From Durusdinium trenchii (lineage: Eukaryota > Sar > Dinophyceae > Suessiales > Symbiodiniaceae), in the NCBI GenBank assembly GCA_963970005.1, contig CAXAMN010006624.1, forward strand, positions 200,285-264,284: a stretch of DNA of 64,000 nucleotides, given 5' to 3'. Below, piece after piece: positions 53,040-63,519 of this stretch. Every line of letters begins with the position of its first letter. Position 1 is the first letter of the stretch. The position numbers and the translations under genes were made by a program. The notes beneath the pieces were generated by a model. It ran no database searches. It worked only from the letters and a program-made list of their open reading frames with translations, and was not told the origin of the DNA.

Positions 53040-54837
53040 TGGACAAAACAGGTCTATGACCAGGGGGACAAAGGCTCCGAAGGCATGTAGGTCCGAAGGC
53101 AAGGACCAACTCCCCTGGTTCCCAGCCCTACCACCTTCGAAACGGAGGTATGTTGAAGCCCTCGGGTTTCTGAAAGGTGTGGCATTCTGTGGCTCTCTCA
53201 TTGCTCATCCACTGAGTCCCAGATCTGGAACCGCCGTTTTGGATACACAAAAAGGAATGAACGCCATCTCAACCACGAGTCAGGAGGAACCGCTGTTTCT
53301 GAAAAAACATGCAGCGATTTCTCACGATTGGAACTCAATGACACCCAGGAGTGGAGCTCTGGGTCAATGATCGCAGGAGTTAAATGCAGGATCAAGGGCT
53401 CAAAGATATTGTGGATAGTGGAGGAAACCAAACAAAGACCAACAACTGTCTCTGTAAAAGTCTTTGAGTCGGAGTCCTGTGCATCCACCCTGTGCTTCAA
53501 AAGCACCAGGATCTGCATCTGCATCCTGTTGCAGCCTTGAGTGATGATACTATACTATGATCTATATATTAGGTTATCGGATTTTCAAGAAAGTACAACA
53601 TGGTTTAGGTTTCCTGGCTTCAAAGTGCTGCACATTTCCCAGCAAATTCACTGCAATAATGTTTCACTGCAAACAAAAGTTAATATATTTATATATATAT
53701 ATATGTATGAAGTTAACCAAATACACTGAGAGCTCAATCTGAGAGCTCAATCGGTCAGTGAAACATATTATTGCAGTGAACTTGCTAGGAGATGTGCAGC
53801 AGTGAAACATTATTGCAGTGAATTTGCTATGAGATGTGCAGTCAAACTTGCGGTGAGTCATTAAGCCGCTAAAAATCCTTTGCGTCCTTCAGCTCGGCGA
53901 CGAGGACCCTCTCTGTCTCTTTTTATCTAACCCTATGATATCCTATGTGCTGGTACTTGATTGTGCACATACTTGATATATAGAACTTTTCGTAGAGTTT
54001 AAACATTTTGCAGCTGCAAGTTGCTAGTCATAAGAACATGTGTTGCTCTAGAAACCACCTGTTCAGGCAAGGTTTACCATATAATCATCAATAACTTAAT
54101 ATCTGACATCTTAATAGCCAGCAATATTCCCAGCACAGCTGGCTGCGGTTCCCAAATGGGTTGCACATATTACATGGCTTAAAAAAGCAACAGCCAAAAC
54201 AACAGCCAGAAGAGGGTCCAATGTTCAACCCAGTGGTCAGGGTGCTTGAACAGGTGATCATGATCATGGTCTATTTTTGCATTTAGTTCTTCTCAACAAG
54301 GGAAACAACAGCACCACAACTCTTGAGCAAGCAAGTTTAGTTCGTCGTCGTATCATCATTTGATCTCAGTCGTTTTAATTCAACCTATGTCTGTCACTAC
54401 ACCTGTGTAGCCTATGTCTGTCCTGCTCTTTCTAAACACAAGGAAGCCTCTCCAGCAGAACCAGGGGTTGTATTTCAAAACAGCAGCCAATAAAGACAGC
54501 TAGTGTGTCTTTCTCTGGGCAATGTGTCTGCGACTATCTTTGCCTATGTCTTTTGATGTTTCACTGTTCTTGCCTATCTTCTTGTTCCCTGCGGGCTGTG
54601 CTGACCCTTGCTGATCTTGCTTTTTGCTAGTGTTCCTCCTGGCTGATCTTGCCTTCCAACTGTGTTTCTCCTTCAGCATGTAAACAACAAAAACCATGAA
54701 TAATCCTTTTTTGGCTGGGTTCCTGGATGACTGTGACTACACGTGGAGTCCCCAAAGTACCAAGAACAGTTAAAGGCCAAAAGTAATCAAAAAACATGTC
54801 CAATCATGTACCATCATACCCATTTCCTGAGGTGCTA
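53040..54837. other. No supportable gene; repeats
   Basis: Family D variant at 53126-53165 (CCTACCACCTTCGAAACGG). TA tract 53683-53704. Inverted repeat at 53628-53841. The rest, to 54800, is AT-rich and stop-dense. Confidence 0.45.
53628..53841. repeat. Inverted repeat, 43-bp arms, plus a tandem third copy
   Basis: The left arm 53628-53670 is complementary to 53799-53841 at 40 of 43 positions (core GCAAATTCACTGCAATAATG). A further direct copy of the right arm, slightly longer, lies immediately before it at about 53756-53799. The centre holds a TA tract. Confidence 0.85.
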
Positions 54838-54838
54838 G

Positions 54839-55405
54839 TGGCCTTCTATGTTTCACCCTGAACTGCTGTCCAAAGTTCAAGGCAATGCGCCACTGCCCAG
54901 CACTGCTGCTGGCGGAGATCAGAGTGCTGAAACCTGGGCTTCCCCACATTACAATAAGTGATCGAATTACGGTCAATCAAAGCTTCTCAGTTTGGAAGCA
55001 ACCACACAATCCAGCTGGAATCTCTATACCTGCGCCATGGTTTGGATGCTGCTTACAAGAAGGCTGCACCTATCTTCAATGAAACGGCAATATCTACTAT
55101 AGGGCTACATCAGCAGAAAACCTCTTCAGCGACGTTCTGCTTGAGAATTTCTCAGCTGCTGAAGGTCCAACGAAAACGCCTGGACGTATTGAAGTATACG
55201 GAGAACTCCCAGGTGTTCCGACCCTTTGGATCAAGGGACCACAAAAACTGTCTATGCCTATTAGGCCAGGAGGTCTCTCCATATTCAAATACACACCGAC
55301 ACTTACGTCTACTCTGCATCGAAGCTCGACTCATCGAAGCTCTTCGTTGTGCCCGCCCCCCTGGCTCTCAGCACCAATGGATCAAAACAGCTGGAGTTGG
55401 CCCAG
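54839..55405 (+). pseudogene. Frameshifted coding remnant, unknown family
   Basis: Starts directly after a family A end (CCATTTCCTGAGGTGCTAG). The first 40 codons read WPSMFHPELLSKVQGNAPLP then STAAGGDQSAETWASPHYNK to a TGA. A second frame then reads GLDAAYKKAAPIFNET. The third reads NGNIYYRATSAENLFSDVLL, ENFSAAEGPTKTPGRIEVYG, ELPGVPTLWIKGPQKLSMPI, to a stop at about 55402. At least two frame changes. The beta-rich last part could be a structural domain. No family is recognised. Confidence 0.46.
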
Positions 55406-56771
55406 TTGACCTGGAAAAGATCCAAGATCAAGAGGTCAAGATGCAACTGTATCAATCTTTCGAGGTGACCTGTTTGTACCTCGGAAAATGAGTACAATGA
55501 CAAGTCCCGTCCAGTACCATCAACTGTCTATTAAAAGCCTTAGGGGTGTCCATTGACCACCCCTTAGGGGGGCTATAGTACCTGTGTTATATTTTCGGTA
55601 CTTTGGAGTGTCCACATGCCGAGTTGTGAGGGCACACTCCGTTTTCCTCTCCATGGCCCAACCGCGCGTTCGCTGTGCAGCCAGGAAAGCTGATCTGACT
55701 GGGCTGAAGACACCTGGCGACGACGAACATCGAGGCCGGAGAAGCCACTTGCGACTGGGCCATGGACAGCTGATCTGACCGGGCTTCGACTCGACCTTTT
55801 GAGGGTTCCAACCAGATCAACTGGTCAAAGTCACCAGGACCGGTGACCAGTAACCAGCTTTGGAGTCTCCGTTCGTGACCTGTGACCCGGGACTGTGATG
55901 AAACATATGTCGAGGACGATCACTTTGAAGGTCCTGGGACATGATGTCGAGGACGCGTCATGGTAGGCAAAGATTTGGCAAGGGCCCAGTGGATGGTGAG
56001 ATGATGGTTAGTAAGGACCGTTTTCCCCAAATAGTAACATTTGCTTACCGACTGTTACTGATCATTCATGGGACAGGTATATAGAGATGTAGTACTGTAG
56101 ATACATAGAGATGTCGATCCATCAGGCTAAAAAAACACTTGGCGCGGCTCAACCGGTTTTCGTCGCCTTCTTGCAATAATGGCACCACCTGAAGTCTCAA
56201 AGTACCCCCCAAAAAAACACATATACAAGTATACACTCCGTAGAATCATGGAAGTGGAAAACCATATCTTTGTATCTGTGTCTTTTTAGCCCAAACATTC
56301 CATGTATGGAATAGGATTAATTCATTTATTGTCATTTGAATGGAGTACATGCTGCTTGTAACTATGAACTATTCCAGTCCCATGGAGTGTCTGGTTAGGG
56401 TTCTGTCCCATTTTCCGCACGACCAAGACCTCGGGGTCGAGGCAGTCTTGGTCGCCCGGGAGTCGCCGGAAAACCCAGGTCACAAGTATCAGTCTCTAGA
56501 CCTAGTTGAGTCTCTAGACCTAGTTGTTGGCTCAAAAACGGAGTAATTACCACCAAAGCCCTCTGGTGAAGGATAAGTTTGAAATGTACGGTGAACCTTT
56601 TTCCCACCTGTTGATCTTTAGAGAAACCCATCCCCCGACGTGAGGGGGTTTTGCAGGAGTTCTTTTTCCACGTAAGCATCAAAACTCCCAACAAATGCAC
56701 CAAGATCCGCACATCTCAGGACCCATCGACACCCCTCTTTCCCCCCACATCACGGTGGCCACCCGCCACAC
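55406..56771. other. Repeat-bearing, no supportable gene
   Basis: Family A at 55464-55496 (TGTTTGTACCTCGGAAAATG). Family C at 55546-55575 (GTCCATTGACCACCCCTTAG). Family A trace at 56399-56422. Short direct repeat of AGTCTCTAGACCTAGTTG at about 56491-56525. Confidence 0.45.
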
Positions 56772-56898
56772 CTGCGCAGCGCGGCGAAGAGCTCCAGCGC
56801 CTGCGTCCAGCGGGCCGCACGCGTCAAGGCGTTCAGAGCGCCGTTGAAGCTGATCACATCTGGGAGGATCCTGGCGCATGCAATGAGGGAGCAGCGAC
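56772..56898 (-). CDS. PPR motif exon
   Basis: On the minus strand an acceptor CCTCTACTCCCAAG ends at 56899 and a donor GCGCAG then GTGTGG begins at 56771. The 127-bp exon reads RCSLIACARILPDVISFNGA then LNALTRAARWTQALELFAAL. VISFNGALNAL...W.QALELF is a canonical PPR repeat. Two bases remain at the 3' end (AG), which match the single leading G of the exon at 49672. RNA-binding organelle protein by family knowledge. Confidence 0.68.
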
Positions 56899-57088
56899 CT
56901 TGGGAGTAGAGGAAACCAAGTGCCAGGTACCAAATGTAACTTGGTTTGTATACGACACGTATGTTGGTTGTTGTTTTTAATCTACAATCTATGGCTCCAG
57001 ATGGCCTGTAGCGCAGGGAATCTCAGAACCCCAGTGGGGAAAATCCCACGTCCGCCATGGCTTCGGTGTTGGCACTTGATAGTGGCCA

Positions 57089-57424
57089 GTGCGGTTGACT
57101 TCTCACGACTTGACGGGACATCTATATGGGTGCGCCAGCTTTCCAAGCCGGGCGTGTGGTCTTGTGTGCTTCGAGGATGGCCTCCACCAGACCATGGAGG
57201 AAGATCTGGGGCTGTGCAACTTAGAGGCTGGTATGGGTGGCCAGATCCACCCTTTGAAGGAAGTACTTGTTTTGTACTTGCCTTGTGCAACAAAAAGGGC
57301 ATTGATTGTGATGGAGCCAGACACCATGGAGGAGTGTGGTGTTCTTTTCAGCCAGCCACGGATTCGTGAGATATGCTGTGGTGCTTTGATAGCTTTCTTT
57401 ATGAGCTTCGCCTGTGCGCCGTGA
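57089..57424 (+). CDS. Candidate exon, unknown family
   Basis: The plus frame reads GLVCFEDGLHQTMEEDLGLC, NLEAGMGGQIHPLKEVLVLY, LPCATKRALIVMEPDTMEEC, GVLFSQPRIREICCGALIAF to TGA. A second frame over the same DNA (SRLDGTSIWVRQLSKPGVWS) is also protein-like, so the frame is uncertain. No splice pair fixed. Confidence 0.36.
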   Translation: MRLTSHDLTGHLYGCASFPSRACGLVCFEDGLHQTMEEDLGLCNLEAGMGGQIHPLKEVLVLYLPCATKRALIVMEPDTMEECGVLFSQPRIREICCGALIAFFMSFACAP

Positions 57425-57429
57425 TAGCT

Positions 57430-58490
57430 TTCACCATGTGGCGTGGTGGTTTGGGGCCATTTACTTTGGCGAATGCAGTGCAAACGAGGATCCGATTGAA
57501 TTTGTCCATTGATTTGTCGTGAGAGTAGGTAGCTGCATCGATTGACAGCTGGATCAGACAGTACAGACAGAGGAAAGTTTTGCTAGCTGTCATTTGTTTT
57601 CCACGTCCTTTTATGTTTTATTATCCCGCGTTCGAGAAGTGGGGTAAGGTCGCCCTCCTGTCAAGAACCTGAAGCATTTTGTATAGGGCTCCTTTGCTAT
57701 AATCAGGCGCCCTTGAAATTGCTAAAGGCTTGTCTGGTGTGGGCGCACTTGTGCAGTTGCAAGAATTCGTAATTAAGTGCACATGCGGTCACAGGCACTG
57801 CCGTCGGCTATCGCAAAAAAAAGATCTACAATCTATATTGTCATAAAAAAGAGCAATTATAGATAATTTATATATATATGATGTTATATGACTTATATCT
57901 CAACTACACAGAGTTAAACAGTCTGTCATAACCAACTTGTATTGATCCACCTACCAGTAGAAGGCCATGGACCAGGGCGGATCTGGTCGGATCAAATGTG
58001 GTTTTGGATGCCATGTGAACATGGATACTTTTCACAGTCCAAGTGAAGACGCCATAAGACGCCTGTCCAGCTCTGGTGCTTTGCTTCGACCAAACCCCGG
58101 AGTCGAGTCGAAGCAAACTTCAGGACTGGTCCATAACAACCAAGTGTTTTGAATGGCTCCAGGATCCTTTTTTTCTAAGCTCTATATGGTCTATGTTGTC
58201 GAATCATTGGGAAAGTATCTAAATGTATAAAAGCTTGCTTTTCTATTGTTCTGCTATGTTCTGCTATTGCTGCTCTTTAAGATCCTTGTTCAAGCTCTTC
58301 TGAGGTTTGCTTGATTTCAACTCATCACTACTACCACTACCACTATAACTATGTACTACTAATATACTAAAAGTAACAACATGATTGAAATAGCAATAAC
58401 ATGTAAAACCTAAATAGTTTTGGTGGGCTTGACTCTATCCAGTCTCCCTCGTTTGGGTAGGGGAGGGGGCTGTTTAACGTGTTTAACTAT
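57430..58490. other. No supportable gene
   Basis: AT-rich below 57600; TA tract at about 57868-57881; small open frames only. Confidence 0.45.
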
Positions 58491-58492
58491 AT

Positions 58493-58595
58493 ACCAGGAC
58501 CTTCAAAGTGACCTTTTGAGATCTCAGAATGAGGTCACTTAGACCCTAAAGAGGCCACTTAGAGACGCCAAAGAGGTCACTTTGAAGGTCCTGGT
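58493..58595. mobile_element. 103-bp MITE-like element, 22-bp perfect ends
   Basis: Terminal inverted repeats 58493-58514 and 58574-58595 are exact complements (outer part ACCAGGACCTTCAAAGTG). Inside, AGGTCACTTAGACC, AGGCCACTTAGAGA and AGGTCACTTTGAAG form short tandem units at about 20-bp spacing. It lies beside a TATA sequence, like the element at 40184. Confidence 0.88.
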
Positions 58596-58732
58596 AAGTA
58601 GCGTATTTAAGCGGACATTAGTAGCCAGAATGAGTAGATGGGGTATGATCAGAACTGGACTTCTGAAAAAGACCTCGCATGCCCTCGCACTTGGCACACT
58701 TCTGTGACACACTTTGCGCGTTCAAACACACT

Positions 58733-59261
58733 CTATATTAGCGTCTTCCCTGGGTTTTCGACTCCCTGGGTCATCCAACCGTCGCAAGCGACCATGAGGG
58801 GTTTCCCCTGCAGCGCTGCTCGGTCATCCTGCCGTTCCCGCCGTTGCCGCGCCGTTCCCGCAGCTCCACACATGGTTTTTTCGTCCTTGTGACCTTGATT
58901 TTGAGTCGGTTTGTAGCTCCTTCGTCTGCATGGTCCGACCAGGGACAAATTGACTGGCCAGCCGATCTGAAGGATTAAATGGATTGGTCTCAAAGACTGA
59001 GGACTGAAATCCAGACAACACAGAGAGTTTCTCCCAAGGGTATCTTCCTTTAAGAATTTCTTCCACTTTTGCAGGGTTTGTCCTGCTCCGTCTTTGACAC
59101 GTGCACCAAATTTGGCCACGCGCACTGGGTACAGCGGCTACGGCGCGGTCGAGATTCGCGCGCGCGGTCCCAAAAAAGTGATCGAAATTACTTGACAAAG
59201 CTCCGGCGTCCGAGCCGTCAGCCACTGTCAGCTCACCCGGCCCCATGTCAGAAACCATCAA
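58733..59261 (-). pseudogene. Frameshifted coding remnant
   Basis: The minus strand is open in two protein-like frames over one region. One reads GPGELTVADGSDAGALSSNF, RANLDRAVAAVPSARG and NPFNPSDRLASQFVPGRTMQ. The other reads RVAKFGARVKDGAGQTLQKW with KKFLKEDTLGR and AAGTARQRRERQDDRAALQG. A single protein would need frame changes near 59125 and 58870. No family is recognised. Confidence 0.42.
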
Positions 59262-59739
59262 AATATGCAGAATGCCGTTCTGGTGGCACGGAGTTTCGTA
59301 AGAACATCAATCAGATTCTTCATGTTACTTTCTCTGAGACCCAAAAGCGATTCAAGGCCAAAGCATACATAATGATCAGTGATTGATTGGCTCTGGGCAG
59401 CCAAACACTCCACTCAATTGGGGTCTAAATACCACCCTTCAAGTGTTCGATTTAAATAGACAACTGACCTTATCGTGACCTCTGACTCAGCTGCAGCGCA
59501 TCACCCAAGCACAAACACAACAGCAGGCAACAAACCTATGACACTTACAACACAGAGCGACTGCAACCAAAATAGGTGCAAGGCACACACACACACAACA
59601 CGACAAACAAGAAGTAATTAGTGACACATACAACACACAACCAGCAAGTCATTCCGCAAGTGGCTGACACCGCAGCCGACACCACATCCCAGCCATCCCA
59701 GCCATATTGCTTGTTGACTTTCACTTAAGTATGTGGATC
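59262..59739. other. Non-coding; CA microsatellite
   Basis: CACACACACACACAAC at about 59584-59600. No protein-like frame. Confidence 0.5.
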
Positions 59740-59947
59740 CAGCCGCCCTATGGATCCGCCACCCTCGTTTCGGTACAGTGATGTGTTCGAAGGTCTGGTA
59801 CACCCTACGAAGAGCCTCTGGGCGGGTGGGGTGTCTCGCGCGGTCACGGTGGGATCTGTGGCTGGACTGGAAGCCAAGCGTCTCGGGTAGATGTCTTTCT
59901 CGTCTTTCTATCTGTTGTCCAAAGAGTTCAAACGTCAATCCAATCAA
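59740..59947 (-). CDS. Candidate coding fragment, His/Arg-rich
   Basis: The minus strand reads IGLTFELFGQQIERRERHLP, ETLGFQSSHRSHRDRARHPT, RPEALRRVYQTFEHITVPKR. Protein-like in this frame; the tail to 59618 is not. No family is recognised. Confidence 0.34.
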
Positions 59948-60048
59948 CCTATATGTCTAATATATTATAATGTATTATTTGGAGGATATATCCGTGGTTG
60001 TGGAGGTAGACTTTTGGGCAGTTCCATCTAGCTAAAAACAACCTGTAG

Positions 60049-60914
60049 ATCCATACGCTGGGATTTCTTCACTCACCATCTCCAAGTCCCTCCTCATTGC
60101 CAATGGCAGTTTAGTTTGGTCTGTGAAGGAAGAACGCCCGAGCTTCATCAAGGACAGTGTCGAGTGTCCAGGCCTCTTTTGTGCCCACATTGGGAAAAGA
60201 GTCGAGCTAGACTCGAACACATCAGTTGAGTTGGGAAGTTCTCCTTTTGTTCAAGAGATCCCGGAAGTAATGCAAACATTTCAACGGCTTAATTTCAGCT
60301 GGCGCCAGCAGCGGAACGGAACGCCGCTAAGAACTTGCTCGCGGCGGAACGCTGGCGACGGCCAGTGGCAAATCACCTGGCCCTACGGCACAGAAGAGGA
60401 AAAGTGCCAGGCATTTCCGTCCTGGGCAACTGGGCGGTGCAAGTCCAGAATGAGGTTTGTACACTAGAAAGTGGAACTCTAACCAGCACCCTTAAGGTAT
60501 GTTCTGCCCTGAACATTATAATTACTGTGTCTTTTTGGATACAAGTAAATAATTACTGTCTTTTTGGGGTGGGTTGGGTCATGTCCCTCTCTTTAGAATC
60601 AAACCGACGACCCTCTCGACGTCTTAGGCCGCATCCAAGACTCGTGCTTGCCCACAATCAGCCGGGCTCGCCCGACGACGTGCTGGGGCGCCCAAACGCC
60701 TGTCCAGCTGTGGTCCACCTGGGAAGGATCCGCATTTGGAGCACACCGCAGGGAAACGGGAGACGGATGGTGTCTTTCCCGCCTGAAACGGAGTGCTTCA
60801 TCCAAGCGAAGAGTGAGTTTTTATCCGTTTTTGTGCGAGAAATCTGGGTCTTGGAAGAACAAACGCAGTGCATTACAGTGCCAAGGACGTTGGCCTTGGA
60901 CAAACACCCACTAA
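60049..60914 (+). CDS. Four-exon 3' gene end, unknown family
   Basis: Exon a 60049-60266 (after CCTGTAG; PYAGISSLTISKSLLIANGS, VKEERPSFIKDSVECPGLFC, GSSPFVQEIPE; donor GGAA then GTAATG). Exon b 60299-60454 (after TTAATTTCAG; LAPAAERNAAKNLLAAERWR, GKVPGISVLGNWAVQVQNE; donor GAG then GTTTGT). Exon c 60597-60812 (after CTCTCTTTAG; NQTDDPLDVLGRIQDSCLPT, WSTWEGSAFGAHRRETGDGW, LSRLKRSASSKRR; donor AAGA then GTGAGT). Exon d 60879-60914 (after GTGCATTACAG; CQGRWPWTNTH then TAA). All junctions are phase 0. Introns are 32, 142 and 66 nt; the 32-nt one is suspiciously short. The second intron ends in a family A-like GGGTCATGTCCCTCTCTTTA. No domain is recognised. Best multi-exon model in the window. Confidence 0.58.
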
Positions 60915-61534
60915 CACCCAGAATTGTTCAGGGCTCCGGGCTACTTGGTGGTTTCTTCCTATGCTCAGCACTGAGAAGAGCAGAATCTCCTATAGACGGA
61001 CGGGCTTCACCCTTTGCCAACTATAGGCGGAGCCTATAAGCACCTCCACAATTAGTCTACAACCAAGGGATTTATGAAGTCATGGCAAACTTCCTTTTGC
61101 CTCTGACCATGGAAGTTTGGACAGAAAATTAAAAAACGGCCAATTTTTCAGCATGTTTTCAGCATGTTTTCTGCAGGGGAACTTGTAAACCTCTTAAGTG
61201 GTGCGGTGGGTTTCACCGCAGCAACTCCAAGGATCGGTCAGTTAAGCACTTGACCAAACGACGACCCCGACGGATTCCCCAAGGATCGGTGGAGTGTGGG
61301 GCACGCGAAGAGTAGAAGTTGGAGGTATGAACCCGGGCAAACACAAATTGGAGGTTTGATGCTGCCTAGGGAGGAGATGTGATGCATTTCCAGGCACCTG
61401 AAAAACCAACGGCTTGATTCATTTGAAGCTTCTCCCACATTCAAACATCACACATATAAGTGTCTGCATCTATATGTTTGGAAAGCATCAGCTTAGCAAA
61501 TATGGTTCTACAATGTTCATGAAGACCTCGCTTT
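60915..61534. other. No supportable gene
   Basis: Probable 3' flank of the gene ending at 60914. Direct repeat CAGCATGTTTTCAGCATGTT at 61150-61170. Confidence 0.45.
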
Positions 61535-61639
61535 CTACCGGTCACCGTCCTTCTCTCCCCCGAACCACCCACCACCCTGCAAGTTTCGCCCCCACCGTCG
61601 GTTGGTTGGCCATGGCATTGTTCGACTCCACCTCCACCG

Positions 61640-61783
61640 GGTAGTTCGCCGCTGGAGGACCATTGGGACGGAAGACATGGGTGATCCTGGGCTCCGCTCC
61701 GGCCGCGGGTGGAGGGGCTTGGAGGGCCTGGAGAAGGACGCCGAAAAGGAGATGTCCAACGTGATAGATGTTCTGGGTTTGTG
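61640..61783 (+). CDS. Candidate exon, Gly/Glu-rich
   Basis: After an acceptor-like CCACCTCCACCGGGTAG (ends 61644) the plus strand reads RRWRTIGTEDMGDPGLRSGR then GWRGLEGLEKDAEKEMSNVI. A possible donor, TGTTCTGG then GTTTGT, lies near 61775. The antisense is open too. Confidence 0.3.
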
Positions 61784-61799
61784 CAAGTCATGTATATGT

Positions 61800-62950
61800 T
61801 TCTTATTTTGTTTCTTTAGGTCAAGACATACAGTAGCTGTTCCCTTGGGCAAACTGGTGGGACTCGTAGGACAGTTTCAGGAAGTTTCGCCCCAATCCCT
61901 GGGGATCCAGTCGTACCTTGTCAATAGGTGATGTGTATTGGAGACTATTGATGCAGGCGAAGTGAGGCCCAGTCGTACCCTTCTGAGCCAGGCATGTGGA
62001 AGAATAGTAGGGGAAGAGAATAGATCCGTGATTCAACAACAAAAACAGCCACCCTCATTCCTTGCTTTCGTCGCACCAGTCACTTGGGGGGGCCTTGCTG
62101 GGAGGTTCGATGCAGCAGGCACCGCATGGCACCGCTGTGTATTGGGCGGTGTTGCTGCGTACCATGGAAAATGGGCACAAAGTATCCTGTATGGATCCAT
62201 TGGGTCAACCTTCTGAGGTACGGTGAGGAAGGAGACACGTTTCTGTAGGTTCGGAGGGTCCAGTCGTGGTCTCCCCCGAAGGTGGATGACTAAGAGCCCC
62301 AAAGGTTTTTCGGGGAGTGTCCATTCACCACCTCTTAGCCGTGCTACACCTGTTTTCGCTTCGACCTGTTGGGCCGTCGCCCGGTCTGTCCCGGACACCG
62401 GTCTGTCTTCGACAGGGATCTCCTTGGAATCAGTGCCCGAGACAGGTCTCTCTTGATGAACCGTCAGGCCCGTAACCGTGGAGACTTGTTCCCCCTTCTG
62501 TGACCACTATATGGCTGTGTATTGGAATAGGAAGATCCACAAGCAACGAATCCTTGGCTCTGCCTTGGCGACATGTCGACATGGGACGACCGACCGCGCG
62601 GCGATGTGAGGAGACCCGTACCACGGCGGAGAGAAACACACATATGCAAGGTTAAGAAAAGCACCTGGTCTAAGCCAGAAACAAAAATACATATATATAT
62701 ATATATTATATATATATACCTGAATCTTCCTAGGGCTGCACTTAGAAGGCGCCTCTGACCAAGAAGGCGCCTCTAGGAAATAAGAGGCAACTTTTTTTTG
62801 CAAGAGGCGATTCTTAGTTTACATAGATTTCTTCCCAATTATGTTGATAAAAACATATGATACCCGTGATAACAATGAAACTTGTACACTTGACATGTAT
62901 GAAAACACCACATTCGATAAACCATTCATGTCAATGGCTTTTACCTGAAC
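61800..62950. other. Repeat-bearing, no supportable gene
   Basis: Family A pair at 62162-62221 (ATGGAAAATGGGCACAAAG; CAACCTTCTGAGGTAC). Family C at 62311-62338. TA tract 62690-62718. Repeated AGAAGGCGCCTCT at 62740-62775. Confidence 0.45.
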
Positions 62951-62959
62951 AATACTTAC

Positions 62960-63268
62960 TTGAGGGAATTTACACTACTAGGTCGAGCATGTTTTTTAAT
63001 GGTCGAAGCGAAGGCGTTGACCATTCTTGGAGGTGTAGGACCGAATCCACAGTTGCTTGCTCTCCACTCGCTGTCACCACTGCCAACCGAGGCGCGCGGG
63101 GTTGGGCCGATACTCTACGCCCCCTTGGAAAGTGCTGCCCGAGCGGTCCTGAGGGAGGACGTCGAGGACGTTGGTCGTCTGCCCCAACAAACCCGACGGA
63201 CCGCTGGCGTACGGATGCATCCAAAGGGGGAGAAGTCCCGTATGCCACCACAACCTGCTTGCCCTCAA
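62960..63268 (+). CDS. Coding region, frame and strand uncertain
   Basis: One plus frame reads VEAKALTILGGVGPNPQLLA, TEARGVGPILYAPLESAARA, VLREDVEDVGRLPQQTRRTA up to a donor CCTCAA then GTAGGT (intron from 63269), phase 0 with the exon at 63520. A minus frame (63329 down) opening with MNPARARHFMKDSKQVPCHL after an acceptor GGATTCCAG is nearly as convincing. High GC makes several frames open. The plus reading is preferred because the family B array then sits in the intron in the same orientation as in the other two loci. Confidence 0.34.
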
Positions 63269-63353
63269 GTAGGTGGCAAGGCACCTGTTTGCTGTCCTTC
63301 ATGAAGTGCCGTGCTCTTGCTGGATTCATCTGGAATCCCGTAGAACTCCCCTG

Positions 63354-63508
63354 TAGCTTCTTGCTCCTAGTAGCGATGCCCTTGTTACATTGTTACTAGT
63401 AGCGATGCCAGGGCTACTAAAAGCGTCCTTGTTCCTAGTAGAAATGACCTTTGTTACTAGTAACTTCTTAATTGTTCATAGTAGTCTGGCCAGGAGCTAC
63501 TAGTAGTG
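63354..63508 (+). repeat. Family B array, copy 3
   Basis: Units include CTTGCTCCTAGTAGCGATGC, TTGTTACTAGTAGCGATGCC, CTTGTTCCTAGTAGAAATGA, TTTGTTACTAGTAACTTC and GGAGCTACTAGTAGTGACCC. Orientation matches arrays 1 and 2. Confidence 0.85.
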
Positions 63509-63519
63509 ACCCTTGTTAG

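Noticed and set aside
60599-60903. Minus-strand frames opposite the 60-kb gene
   Set aside because: The plus strand has matching phases and four sets of splice sites; the minus frames do not.
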